Of a stretch of 39,737 nt of DNA, positions 11,666 through 22,900 are shown one piece after another (positions within the stretch are counted from its first letter, which is position 1; each line of letters starts with the position of its first letter). A program made the translations under genes and the position numbers. Origin of the DNA: Lingula anatina. Lineage: Eukaryota > Brachiopoda > Lingulata > Lingulida > Lingulidae. The stretch lies in contig NW_019775608.1 in the NCBI RefSeq assembly GCF_001039355.2, forward strand, positions 64,001 through 103,737, given 5' to 3'. Under the pieces are notes generated by a model. That model did no database searches, was not told where the DNA came from, and was given only the letters and a program-made list of their open reading frames with translations.

Positions 11666-13503
11666 TTAAAGCGGTTGGGAACGGTTCTGCACGCTAATGG
11701 CCCATAGACAGTTCTGCAGGGCCTCGTATCTCGAAAGCATCGCTTATTGAGAATAGCTATATCACACAGAGGCTACAATATATTATATGGGGCGAGTATG
11801 GGCGAGTTATTGGATCAAGATGCTTGCGCTCGGTCGCAATGCGTGATACTTTCGAGTTACGGTTTTACAAAAAATGTTGCCGCTCGACTCATTGCAAATC
11901 GAAGTCACCTTTCCATGGGTCCCAATTTGTTCTCTTTCGTTTGGTTCTGTCGTAATCTTTCTTATTTTTATTTCTTCCCTCAATTGTTTTTCTTTTGTGA
12001 ACTTCTCTATCGGACTTGATAGAATTTTTTTTTCATTTTTGACAGCCCAAGATGAAAGCACGTGGGAAAAGAACTACATCTGACGCACAGTGAAAACTCG
12101 TACGTTCACTCATAATTTTTGGATTCAAATTTTTTGTAAAATTCTCCTTTAATTTGCCTTCATTACTGCTGATTATAAGCACTTCATGTACCTGTAAGTC
12201 TATTTAATCAATATCATAACTTTTTATACTTTCACATTTTTATTAACCTCAACCTACAAATTGCTACTCGCGGTATCTCCTCTACACAAAACAATGACGT
12301 AATGTTATCTGCTGTGCACTGAAGCTGGTTTAGAACAACGTGCCTCGTTTCAAATTGTCTTTCAACTTCATATCACACAGACGGAACTTTGAAAACGAGG
12401 CCACTGAGAGGGAGACTGTTGGTTAATTTTCGATACGAGCGTTCGATTGCAAGCTATGGTTAGTTCTTTAATTGCTTCTATGATAGTGGGTGAAAACAGT
12501 GAGTTGATTTGATATTTTGCTGAAATCGCTTGTGAACATAGACAAAATAAAAGGTGAAAATAGGCTGTAAAAATAGCCAGACCGTCGGGCGGGTAATTTG
12601 TAAATCTTACCCACCCGGCCTGAAAGTTACCAGCCTCGGGCTGGCGGGCTGGCGGCCATTTCATACACTGATATAAACCACTTCTACTAGTTTATAAATG
12701 ACTAAACATCAACATGCCAAGTCATAAACCAAATTTATTCCTTGTGGAGTGACAAAAAGTTTTAAACTGCATCTTCAAAAAAATTAATGGTCAGAAATTG
12801 ATTTATTTATCTGTCCCTTCATTTTGTAAAAGTCCCCTTAATGGCACAGTACTGAATGTGCATTGCAAAATCTTTTCTCTCTCTCCCTCCCACATATGAA
12901 TGCAAACTTTTTCAAATGTGGCTGCTGTGAGATTTATATAGCACAGAGAGAAAGCAGAAACTATCCATTCATACATCATTTTCCTGGGGAATATGTTGAT
13001 GTCCTTTGGTATTTTTCTATATATTATATACTATTTGCTACTATATGGTGGTATTTGGTTGGGTTTTCTTGCAAAAATTCAACTTCTAATGCACCTTTTA
13101 AGCAATAATTGTTGAAATGGACAAATTAAATATGGTAATGTGCCTTGAATTTCCAACACCTCATAAACTTCAAAAGATCTTAAAATCGGCCATCTGGAGT
13201 TTTTTGGGCTCTTGAATTTTGAGGTAACATAAGGTGCCAAGCCAGGAACAGACACTCTGGTCCAAAACAACAGAATTTCAAAGAATACAATGTCTGGAAG
13301 TTCTCAGCACCTCCCATTTAATGAACTTTGACCAAAACAATATTTTCCTTATTTAAATCAGTTTCTTCTGTACAAATTTCAAATTTCATGACACATTACC
13401 ACATCGATATGTGCAATAACAAGATAAAATTTTCCATTTAACAATTCCAATTTTCCCCCGTTGTTTGATCTCAATCACATAACAAATTTCAAATTCGACT
13501 TAC
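11666..13503. other. Sequence left of copy B, no exon recognised
   Basis: This is the stretch where the missing RRP36 exons would be expected. None with the conserved C-terminal motifs was found. About 11670-12660 is less AT-rich than its surroundings. It has a minus-strand open frame at 12061-11807 (84 codons, Lys/Glu-rich middle) with no recognised relatives. It ends with GC-rich inverted motifs near 12590-12670 that could be the edge of a DNA transposon. Confidence 0.5.
12590..12671. mobile_element. Possible end of a hAT-like element
   Basis: The stretch is GC-rich, with repeated CCCGCC/GGGCTGGCGGGCTGG motifs, and ends CATTTCATACACTG. Read on the minus strand it starts CAGTGTATGAAATGG, like the CAGTG starts of hAT elements. 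No matching opposite end or 8 bp duplication was found. Confidence 0.25.
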
Positions 13504-13644
13504 ATTTTTTTCTCTTGATTTCAAATCATCCAGAAATGAATATGTTTGGTGAAATATGGTTTGACTGTATTCTCCTGAAAGATCATCAAACCTCGGATCT
13601 CTGTTTATCTGCAGTTATGAAACACAAGTCAATTTTTTTATTAA

Positions 13645-13722
<78 letters not shown>

Positions 13723-15987
13723 CAGTAAAAAATCTTTTTAAAATTTTTATTTAAGAAAAAATCTTTTAAAATATTTGACTGACGAAAAATCTTTTAAAAA
13801 TATTCTTTTAAAAAAATTGTGGACCTGGTTATCGATTTCTACATGTATTTTGTTCTGGTAAATATAAAAAAGGACTTTTGAATCTTATACAGACATAATA
13901 AAAAATAGGTGCATGTGGTCACTGACTTAAACATCTTGGTTCAGTAAAAACAAGCAAACCTAAAATGTACATTAACAATACCAAACTTTTAATATAAAAG
14001 CTATAAACATGTTCAAACCTTCTTCTTTACAGAAACAATTTCCCTGAATCTGCCAACAGGTTTCTTGGCTGACATTTCCATAGGCCTGGAAAATATTATA
14101 GCTTGATTTGTTTGTTCAGGATAATAAGGCCAATGGGTTTGACTTACCTACTTAATAAAATGTACCAGCAATAATTGCATTAACATTGTCAACAACTGAT
14201 TTATAATAAAGAAGCAATTTCATCTTGAAAATTATACTTCAGTCTTATTAATTAAGAGTCAAGGACTGAACAATATACCTGTTTTTGTTTTCCCTTTTAA
14301 ATTTTTTCTTTCCATTTTCTTTCTTTTTAGCTTTCCCATGCAAGGCCTTTTTGTACCTGAATTATAAATTATTATTTTTATTTATACACTCTAATAATGA
14401 AACACATTTTTCCAATAAACAGCAACAACTAATTTTATATCAACTTACAAACCTACGAAACAAATATTGCTTGACAAAAGATCTTCATAAAATTCAGATA
14501 GCAACAAATAAAATTAGATCATGTTAATGGGTACCCAATGCATATTCCTGCACTTCTCCACATTGTAAAGGATAGGTCACTGAGTAGTGTTAACACATTC
14601 ATTAGTGTCTATGGTAATTACTAAATTTTAATTGAAAATGCTTAGAATGTTCAATCTCCCTACTTTTTGGATATTTATCTTTTTCACACAATAAAAACAG
14701 TTTACTTTCTGACTCCTTTTATAATAATTAATTCACGTGGTTTTGGGGTAATTACCATATTTTTCCTTGTTTGCTATACTATACATTTTCAGACATTTTT
14801 TTTTCACATTATAACTGGTACCTCCCTCTTTTTTCTTTCCCAAATGCTGGACAGAGTTACACTATTAGTAATTAAATATCACTGACTTACAGTTTTGACC
14901 CCAGTCTTTCTTTGAGTTTTTGCAATTCTTCAAATGGCATGTGAGACAATTCTTCCTTTATGGCTGCCTGGAAATATTAGGTTTAGAATCAATCACAAAA
15001 CTACAAGGCTGTTTGCATATATTCTGATCACTGTATCTGTCCATATATTTGTTGTTGCCATCAGACACATCTTTTCTTTACTGTCTAAGTAACAAATTAT
15101 ATTATTTGCTTTATATTTGCCCAATTGCTTTTTTTGGTAAAAAGGAAGGTTAATTTAAAAGCCAACATGGTTGGGTTATTTTCCAAGTTATTTAATCTTT
15201 TGTGCTATCTGCATGTACTAGTATTTGTGTATTTTGGTGATGTTCAAGGCTTGTCCTAAAGTGCTAAAAAGTACTTTTTTTTTTTACCTCAAATTTGCTC
15301 AGTTGCTGAGTTGCTTAATTTGGTAAAAATGCAGATGCAGTTAAAATCAGCTTGATGGGTAAAAGGTTTCACAATTGTTATGGAACACGTCTGGTGTTTT
15401 ACAACCTTGTTGTCCAATGTTTGCTTAATCTGTTTATATAATAGGCTGTGTAAGAGCCTGTGACATGTCAGTAAAATTGTTGAAATAATACTAAAATACA
15501 ATATCAACCTTAAAATTTTGTCATCGTTAATTATTTTGACATATTTTCTGCTGAAGTAATTTTTTCACTTTGGAAAATTCACCAGAATACAAAATAGACT
15601 AGTTTCAGTTTGAAAAATTCTCTGATCCTGCATAGTCACACTGTCCACCCAAGCTGAAAGGCAAAAGAACTTGAGGTAAGAGAGCCTTGCTGATAAAAAT
15701 TTTGATTGGAAAAATAGTGGGTCCCTTTGGACAGTAACTTGTGTGTTTCCACACATGTACACGTAGGCATCTAAACATCTATAGGGTCAACTTACAGTGT
15801 TTTCTGTCTACAGAATCTTTTACAACATTTTGGAAAAATATATGAAAATATTGTTTGCACAGTATAGTATACCCACCAGCTCTTCTGGTTCTTCTTCTTG
15901 TTCTTCATCCTCATTTTCGCCTTGCTTTCCACTGTTCTCTCTCCATGGAACTATTTCAGAAGTGGCAATTTTGTCATGTACATCCAT
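13504..15987 (-). CDS. RRP36: RRP36, rRNA-processing protein 36 homolog (copy B; five coding exons, 3' end missing)
   Basis: RRP36 is a nucleolar protein of the 90S pre-ribosome/small-subunit processome, needed for early pre-rRNA cleavages leading to 18S rRNA. Five phase-compatible coding exons run leftwards: 15987-15877 (plus one untranslated base at 15988), 14967-14891, 14356-14279, 14085-14019 and 13608-13504, together 146 codons. The first encodes an acidic Glu-rich N-terminus. Then come SHMPFEELQKLKERLGSK, a basic Lys-rich linker, RPMEMSAKKPVGRFREIVSV and NRDPRFDDLSGEY, the family core in the expected order. Donors are GTGGGT, GTAAGT, GTATAT, GTTTGA and GTAAGT. In the fourth exon GTTTGA was preferred to an upstream GTAAAG because it keeps the VKKK residues aligned with the human protein. 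The ATG is the first in frame after an AG acceptor. Human RRP36 has about 259 residues, so roughly 110 C-terminal residues are not seen; they may lie beyond the N. Confidence 0.9.
13650..13720. repeat. TA microsatellite
   Basis: About 35 TA units in the RRP36 intron between the fourth and fifth coding exons, followed by degenerate AATCTTTTTAAAA repeats to about 13817. Confidence 0.95.
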
Positions 15988-15988
15988 C

Positions 15989-16497
15989 CTATTCTAACAA
16001 GATTATGACAAATACAGGTTTAGAACTGAACAGGGTTCTTGCCATTTTTGGTGTATAGAAAAATGCTTGTAAAAGAATCAAAGAACCAAAATTTTTTGAT
16101 ATGTTCATAAAGAGTAGCAAGTACCCTTCCAAAAAAGTCTAATATCTAAAGAAATTCACAGAAATATGTTATTTAGGGATGTATTTTTAAGACATGTCAC
16201 ACATCATTAAAAAGTTATTTGTTAACAGTGTACAACTCCCCTCTCCCCTCCCCAAATTGAAAAAAAAAAAGATTTTGGAATAGGACAAGTCTATTTTGAC
16301 ACCTTTTGTGCGACTGGACAAGTGCCTGAATCAAGTCTTGGTATAAACCAGCATATTCTTCCAAAAACCTTAGGCTACCAATGGCTCACTAGTACCAGTA
16401 CCACGTACATCTTGGCAGCTGGTAGCCCTACAGCAGAGAGTTGAGGTCGGGCCCTGATTTCTTGTGACATACACACAGTCACTAACACCTACCTTAC
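15989..16497 (-). other. RRP36 leader intron (copy B)
   Basis: The short version of the intron at 1526-3001. It lacks the 1.04 kb block and instead has a CCCCTCTCCCCTCC-type tract near 16237-16253. No gene was seen. Confidence 0.6.
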
Positions 16498-16672
16498 CTT
16501 ATCGTAAAACGGCTTTCCTATAACGTGATTACAAATAACTAAACACAGACAGAGGCGTCAAAATAGTTCTCGTGGAGTATTTTGCAATTTATGGTCTCTG
16601 TATTAAAAAGAGTGCTCTTTTACTTTGGAGGAAAAAGAATTTGTCTTCAAGGGCGGCTTTGTACGGTGACTG
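16498..16672. promoter_or_regulatory. Divergent promoter with both non-coding first exons (copy B)
   Basis: On the minus strand a donor (AAG|GTAAGG) at 16498/16497 ends a probable 5' untranslated exon of RRP36. On the plus strand a donor (CTG|GTGAGT) at 16672/16673 ends a probable first exon of the rightward gene. Only 175 bp separate the two donors, so transcription start sites must be within or around this stretch and the 5' ends may overlap. No ATG is present in the minus-strand exon, consistent with translation starting in the next exon. The stretch is less AT-rich than its surroundings. No TATA box was assigned. Confidence 0.6.
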
Positions 16673-16979
16673 GTGAGTAATTTATTTGCAAATTAAAATA
16701 TAGCACAAGTGGAAGCCAATGTAGAAGGGGCAAGCGATTATCCTGAGCTATATTCACAAAATATTCGGGGTTATTATTCTTATTTAACAAGTAAATGTGG
16801 AAAATTCTTTCGCAAAGCTAACATCTGCCTCAAACATTACGTTTTAATGTAAGTTCATATTGCCGTCAATTGATGTTTTACTTTTAAATTAAAATTACTT
16901 AAACTCTGTGCTTAGGAGATATATAACCAATTATAACCCTCTGTTAAATGTATTTTATATCTAGTTTAGCTTGGGTTAA

Positions 16980-19900
16980 ATGCCGACGAAATTACAAGGG
17001 TAAGTGTCGTGATACGAAACTGTCAATAGATGGCTGTACTAGTCTGAAGCCGCAGTTCCATTAGTCTTAGGTTTGGTAGCAATCGTCTTGGCCAAATTGG
17101 AACGTACGTGCCCAGTTTCATCAACACTGCATGGATTGGGCTTTTGATGGAATAAGTCAATCCATTAGATAAAATTGTTGCAATCTGGGCAGTTATCTTG
17201 TGGGTAATGTTTTCAAACACTAAATATTTTTCTCTGATATTGCAATATCCAGTGGCAATAATAATAATAATCATAATAATAATATTATTATTATTTATTT
17301 CTTAAAAACCACACTACACTACTCAGAATAACAAGTGAGGTGATTGAATAAAACATTAAAATAATAAATACTGGTTATATTAGTAAAAGTCTAAATAATG
17401 AAACTTTTTATGATAAAATGACTGCTATCCTATCCATAGGATAACATTTTTATTTAATGGAAAGTGTTATTCATAGGATAAAGATATCCAGTTTTGGTGA
17501 AAATGGGCCCTTTGGTTAACAGGTGTGAAAAGCAGACAATTTTTATTTTATTCAGCAAAACTTTATTTCAAATCATTTAAATAGATTGATAAAGTAAAAG
17601 CCACATTGGGTAGTTAATTAAGGAGTGACATGAGATAATTGAGAATAATTTAGACAAAGGAACTAAGTGTAAAAATTAAAACATTTATCACTTTTTTAAA
17701 CTTACCTGAGTACAAGTAATACTGTCTGATCATATAAACAGGTAAATGCCATGAAATAACGCAGCCTAAAATAATCTATTACCAAGCCCACCACCTGCCA
17801 ATCATGTTCTGTTTTAATTAACTTGGATTTTAATATTCAGTAATAATAATTGATATAAGATTTACACTAACCAAATCCATGTTGTTTGGCCTATTGATTT
17901 ACTGAAAGTTATACTTTTAAACATTTGTAACCTTCAACCTGTTCATAGTTATCCCAGTAACCTAGTTTTGCGTGCATTTTTTCCTGGGCTAAAGTGGATA
18001 GGATAAGTTTTATTTCTTCTGATAGGTGGCGCTATCATTAATTGGAAAATACAGACCTGTCCACGACTGTTACACATTGGTTGAGACCCTTGCAGTATAT
18101 CATGGTAATTTTTCTTTATTGTAGTCACACAGGCCTATTTTCTTCTTTTTTTTTTTTAATCATTACTGATGGTGGTAGTGGCCTATGGTTTATGTTTAAT
18201 GAGATACTACAATTGGCAAAAATAACATGGAATAAAGAAGTGAGGAATACTAACATTCTTTGACAAATAAGCTTATGGAATTTATAAGTTGTAAGACCTG
18301 TGGAATAGCAACATTCTTTGACAAATAAACTTATGGAATTTATAACTTTTATTGTCATAAAAGTTTCTCGTCCTGTCTGTTTTTTAAAATAATTTTTATA
18401 ATTTTGAAAAAGACATGGATTAAAGCAATGAGTATATTTTTTTTGTTTTTGTTACATCATTTTTCAAAAAAAAAAAGTTTTGAATGCTGACATCATCCAA
18501 AAATAGTAATAAAAAGAGCAAAGCCATTTATAATAAGAACAAAAAGAAAAATAATTTTTCATCAGATCTATTTACTATTTTCAGTACAACATTTAAGGCA
18601 TTATTAATGAGAGAGAGAGAACGGTTGATGTGTGCCAAATTATCTCAACTTAAAACTTTCCTGTTAAATACTGTGTTTTCTAATATACTCCAGTATGTAT
18701 AAAAGAACCTTTCTAGGTTGATGTATGAGGCTCTATTATTATGGTCCAAACATAAGGTTTTGAAGCTTAGAGACATGGACAATCCCTTTCAAAATAGTAA
18801 TTTCCCCTTGCATGTTGTGAATGATCAATCTCCTCTTTATGTAATTTAAGATTGAGTCAGCCCACTTTAAAGAAAAGAGACTTACTTCTATTACTAGTAA
18901 CCCAAGCTTTTCATCCTATGCAGAGTCATTAGATTACACTGAAGGCCATCAACCGTATTGTAGTCTTTTTTCCAGTATCTCCCACCAGCATTTTATAACA
19001 ATACCCATATACAGTGCACATGTAGAGGTATACAAATTCCTGCAGAGGTGCTTTAGAATAGCTATATATCTAATTTTATACGTATAATACTTGATGTAGA
19101 GAAATAATACATGCCCCCTGATGTAAGAAGACCAGCTAAGGCATATAATTATCAAATCTGAGGAAAATTACTGTGGGAACAGCAGAAAAAAAGGACTATT
19201 CTATTCGATTCTGAGATTGTGGTACAAATATTGTGGTCCATCAGGTTTTAGTTGGTAATTGTTTTAATAGGGTTGGTCAACTGAATGACTGGGCTTAGAA
19301 GGGCCACTTAACCAGGATTATCTATTCACATTGTAAGTAGTCTTTTTGTGGTAGTTATCCTTCAAGAACACCTGGCCTATTTTCCCACACTTTCAAGCTT
19401 GGTCCCCAGTAATAAGCCATTCTAGCAGACATATTAAAGATGATTATAGGACTTTACATGGGTCAGGTAGAGTGACTATAGGTATGGGCTTTTGTCTTGC
19501 ACCTGCATGCTGTGGGATGCTATTACAAATACCTTGAACAGTCACCCTGGGCAAAGCATTGTAATCCTTACTTGTTCTTGTTAATCTCTTTGAAAATTAC
19601 TGTAGTCCTGCCTCATTCAACTGTTACATATTGGGTAGGTGTGACAAGGGCTTATGAATAGGAACTTTTGGCAATGTTGACTCTGGTGGTTAGTGTCCTA
19701 TAAAACTTTGTCATTGTTTTTAGTAATCCTGTTTACATATAGGTTTATTAGTTCCAGGTGTGACACATATATTTTTAAGACTCAAGGTGATATGTGATAG
19801 ACCTATAAGACCAGGTTATGTGAAAAGAAGTTTTAATGCCTAATGGATGTTCAAATGTTTTAATTTTCAACTTGTCAAAACTTGGTACTTTACAATTTAT

Positions 19901-22900
19901 GGAATTTCCGAGTGCTTATCTGCTATATGCTTAGTTTATAGACATGTAATGGAATTTGTAATTGATCACATGAGCCAACTGAAAAGGTATTGATTTTTGG
20001 ATGTCTCTCTGTCTTTAAGTGCCATGGGAAAAGAAACCCACTCACGTTCTCAACTTTGTGACAAATTTGCAACAGATGGTGGAGATCATACAGTCTCCTG
20101 TATTTACACATAAAAATTTCTCCTTGCTCTATAAAATGTGGGCATTCCTTTGAGGGAGATAAGTAATAGTGCCCAAGTAGTTATTATTCACTACTTGGGG
20201 CACTGATTCACTGTTGTGAAATGTAATTACTTTTCCAAAATTTTATAACAAGTTCTCCCAGTTTATTTTACCAGACACGGAATTAAGCATGTAATTTAAA
20301 CTTTAAAAAACAAGGTTATTTTTTATTGCAGTGACTGTTGTTATTATGTACAGACCCAAATTTGACTGCACGCAGGGTAATGTGCCAAACAGTTTGATTA
20401 AGATTAATTTATTAATTTGAAAGAAACATCATTTTGGTTTAATTGATTGAAATACAGCAATAAAAACATTTGAAAACAAACAAATTATTTGGGTCATTTT
20501 CATAAATGTCTATCTTACTGGAAGTATTGCCTTTTACCCGAAGTGCTACCCAAGTAACGCAAGATAAGCTGCAATTTACTCTTAACACGTGTAGGTGTTT
20601 CAAATATGTTTTATCCTCTTTTTAAATCTTGCTGTGTATAATCTTTACTAACTTTACTTGATATTTAAAGTAATGTTATCATAATTATCATAATTTCCAT
20701 CTGTTTATTTCCCCCACGTATGATCATTTTCATGATGCGCTTAACAGTACATTAGACAGATGATGAGGGATGCTTTTTTCCTGAGACAGGTGCTGTAGAC
20801 AGTGCCGGTTCACTTACATTTGAAACCAATAGTGCTCAAACCAGTTATATGATTTTATGATAAGCTGAATGACCAGCTTAGTGGCTGTTTGCCCTACTTG
20901 AATATTTTTACGTCGACTCAAATCAACCAATGTAATGTTTTTTTTACCTGTCAGAGAGCAGAAATGTTTATAAGTAGCAGGGCTTGCTTGGCGTAGACCC
21001 ATCCCAGAGAAAATTCAATCACCCCCATCAAAGAACTGGTACACAAACTGAATTCATTCTCACCTTTTAAAAATTACTTAAATTGTGTCATATTAAACAC
21101 TTTGATGTTATTCAAATCCTTGGTGAATATTGAGACCTCCAAAAGTTGCTTATTACTTTGGTGATTACTTATTGGATATTGATTTAAGATAATGACATAA
21201 CATGTGAAGTGTAACTGTGATATTAAATGATATTTAAGTATTATGGTCCCTTTCCTGTGGAGGCATTATTTTGTTCTGTGAATAATAGATACCTCAGTGG
21301 TCTCTATGTAATGCAATTCTTATAAGTACCCAATATCTTTGACTTTGAAGTGGTGTCACACTATCCGGATTCATTTCTAGGCCAGCATTAGTGGTATCTG
21401 TCACATTACGAGACTCAGGAATATATTGAGATAGTTTTCAACTACCGCACCTTCACGACTTCTACCAGTATATAAATGCTGTTTATAAACAGCGTTAGCC
21501 TCTGTTTATATGCCACCAGGTAGCACTTTTCAGTGTTGAGCTAATATATGTTACCTAAAGTGATACCCTTATAGAGAAAAAATTACACATAATAAAAAGT
21601 AAACCAAGGACAGGGACATTAACTTTGATCTAAAATTGTTATATATTTTTCTGAACAGCTCCTTATTTTCTTGAGTTCTGTCCGAAAGCCCTTCTTTTCA
21701 TGAATGATCTCCTTTTATTGGACTGATCCTATAAGTGTGTAGACTCCTGTAGTTATCACCTGTGCCTGTGGTCATCGTAGCTGTCGCTGTGCCCCCTTTA
21801 CTGATGAACACCATAAAAAATTGCTTCTTTATTATACTCCTCATGGGTATAAAGCTCTCATGGATATAAAGCCCTATGCTAGTTACATTATCTGAATGTC
21901 CAGGGTAGCAGTATTACTATACACCATTAAATTGGTTATGATGATGTTGTTGAGCATAATGTATTTCATCAAATTGACCAAAATAACATTTTGTGCTTGT
22001 CATCAATGAATTGTTTGTTCATCATTTTTTAACTGATAAAATGTCTTCTTAAGTTCTTACAGTTTTTTATTTCATTTAATGTCTGTCCATTTGGAAACCT
22101 TACTGCCTTATTTTTTCTTAAGCTAATAGACATACTTTAAATAAGCAGCTTAACATTTGCCCTATGATGCTGACTATCCTTTAGTGCTACAATTATAAGG
22201 GACCAGTAATTGTTTAAGTCAGAGAGGGGAGGGTGGAGAGGAAAATGCCTATAATCCAAAGGTCCCATTCAGAATAGGGGACTAACTAGTCCCAGGGTCA
22301 AATATGGTGACCCACTACAAAACTTGCTTTCTAATCTGCTAATAGACACTGAATAGATATTTCATGGCAAAGTATTCAAGTGGGTCGGCCATATTTGACC
22401 CTCAGACTAGTTTGTCCCATATACTGAATGGGGCCAAAGAAAATTTCAAGCCCCACCCCTGCAACAGCATTGAAATTTTTCCATTAACCCACTTATGGAT
22501 TGATAGAAAAATTAAAAAATTCAGCCCCCCCTCCTTCAATAAAGAATATATATGAACCGTGGAAAATTTATGTTTTACTTATGGCATGAGAAATATATCA
22601 AAAACACTCCACTCATGTGGGCAATTCAATGAAAAACTTTCATGTGCAAATTGCTTTACAAAAAAAATTTGAATGTTATCATTATTGTTTTTTCTCTTCA
22701 CTGTACGCACTCTATATAGATAGTAAATACTACAGAATTTATTCATTCTAAAAAAAAAAAAACTTGTACAGGGTTACCAGCTTACTTGAAAAGTATGAGG
22801 GAAAATGATTTTTTTCAAGGTCAGTGAATTGTCAGGGAAATAAGCATTTAAGTCAGAGAAAAATTGAATATCAGACCCCCTTATCTCCCATTTTCAAATT

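Noticed and set aside
13461-13754. Plus-strand open frame of 97 codons
   Set aside because: It is made partly of the TA microsatellite (Tyr-Ile repeats) and lies antisense to an RRP36 exon.
20950-21002. Minus-strand ATG followed by a donor-like CAGGTAAA (MGLRQASPATYKHF), also in copy A near 7524-7585
   Set aside because: The donor-like sequence runs into a T-rich tract on the plus strand. No partner exon or homologue was seen.
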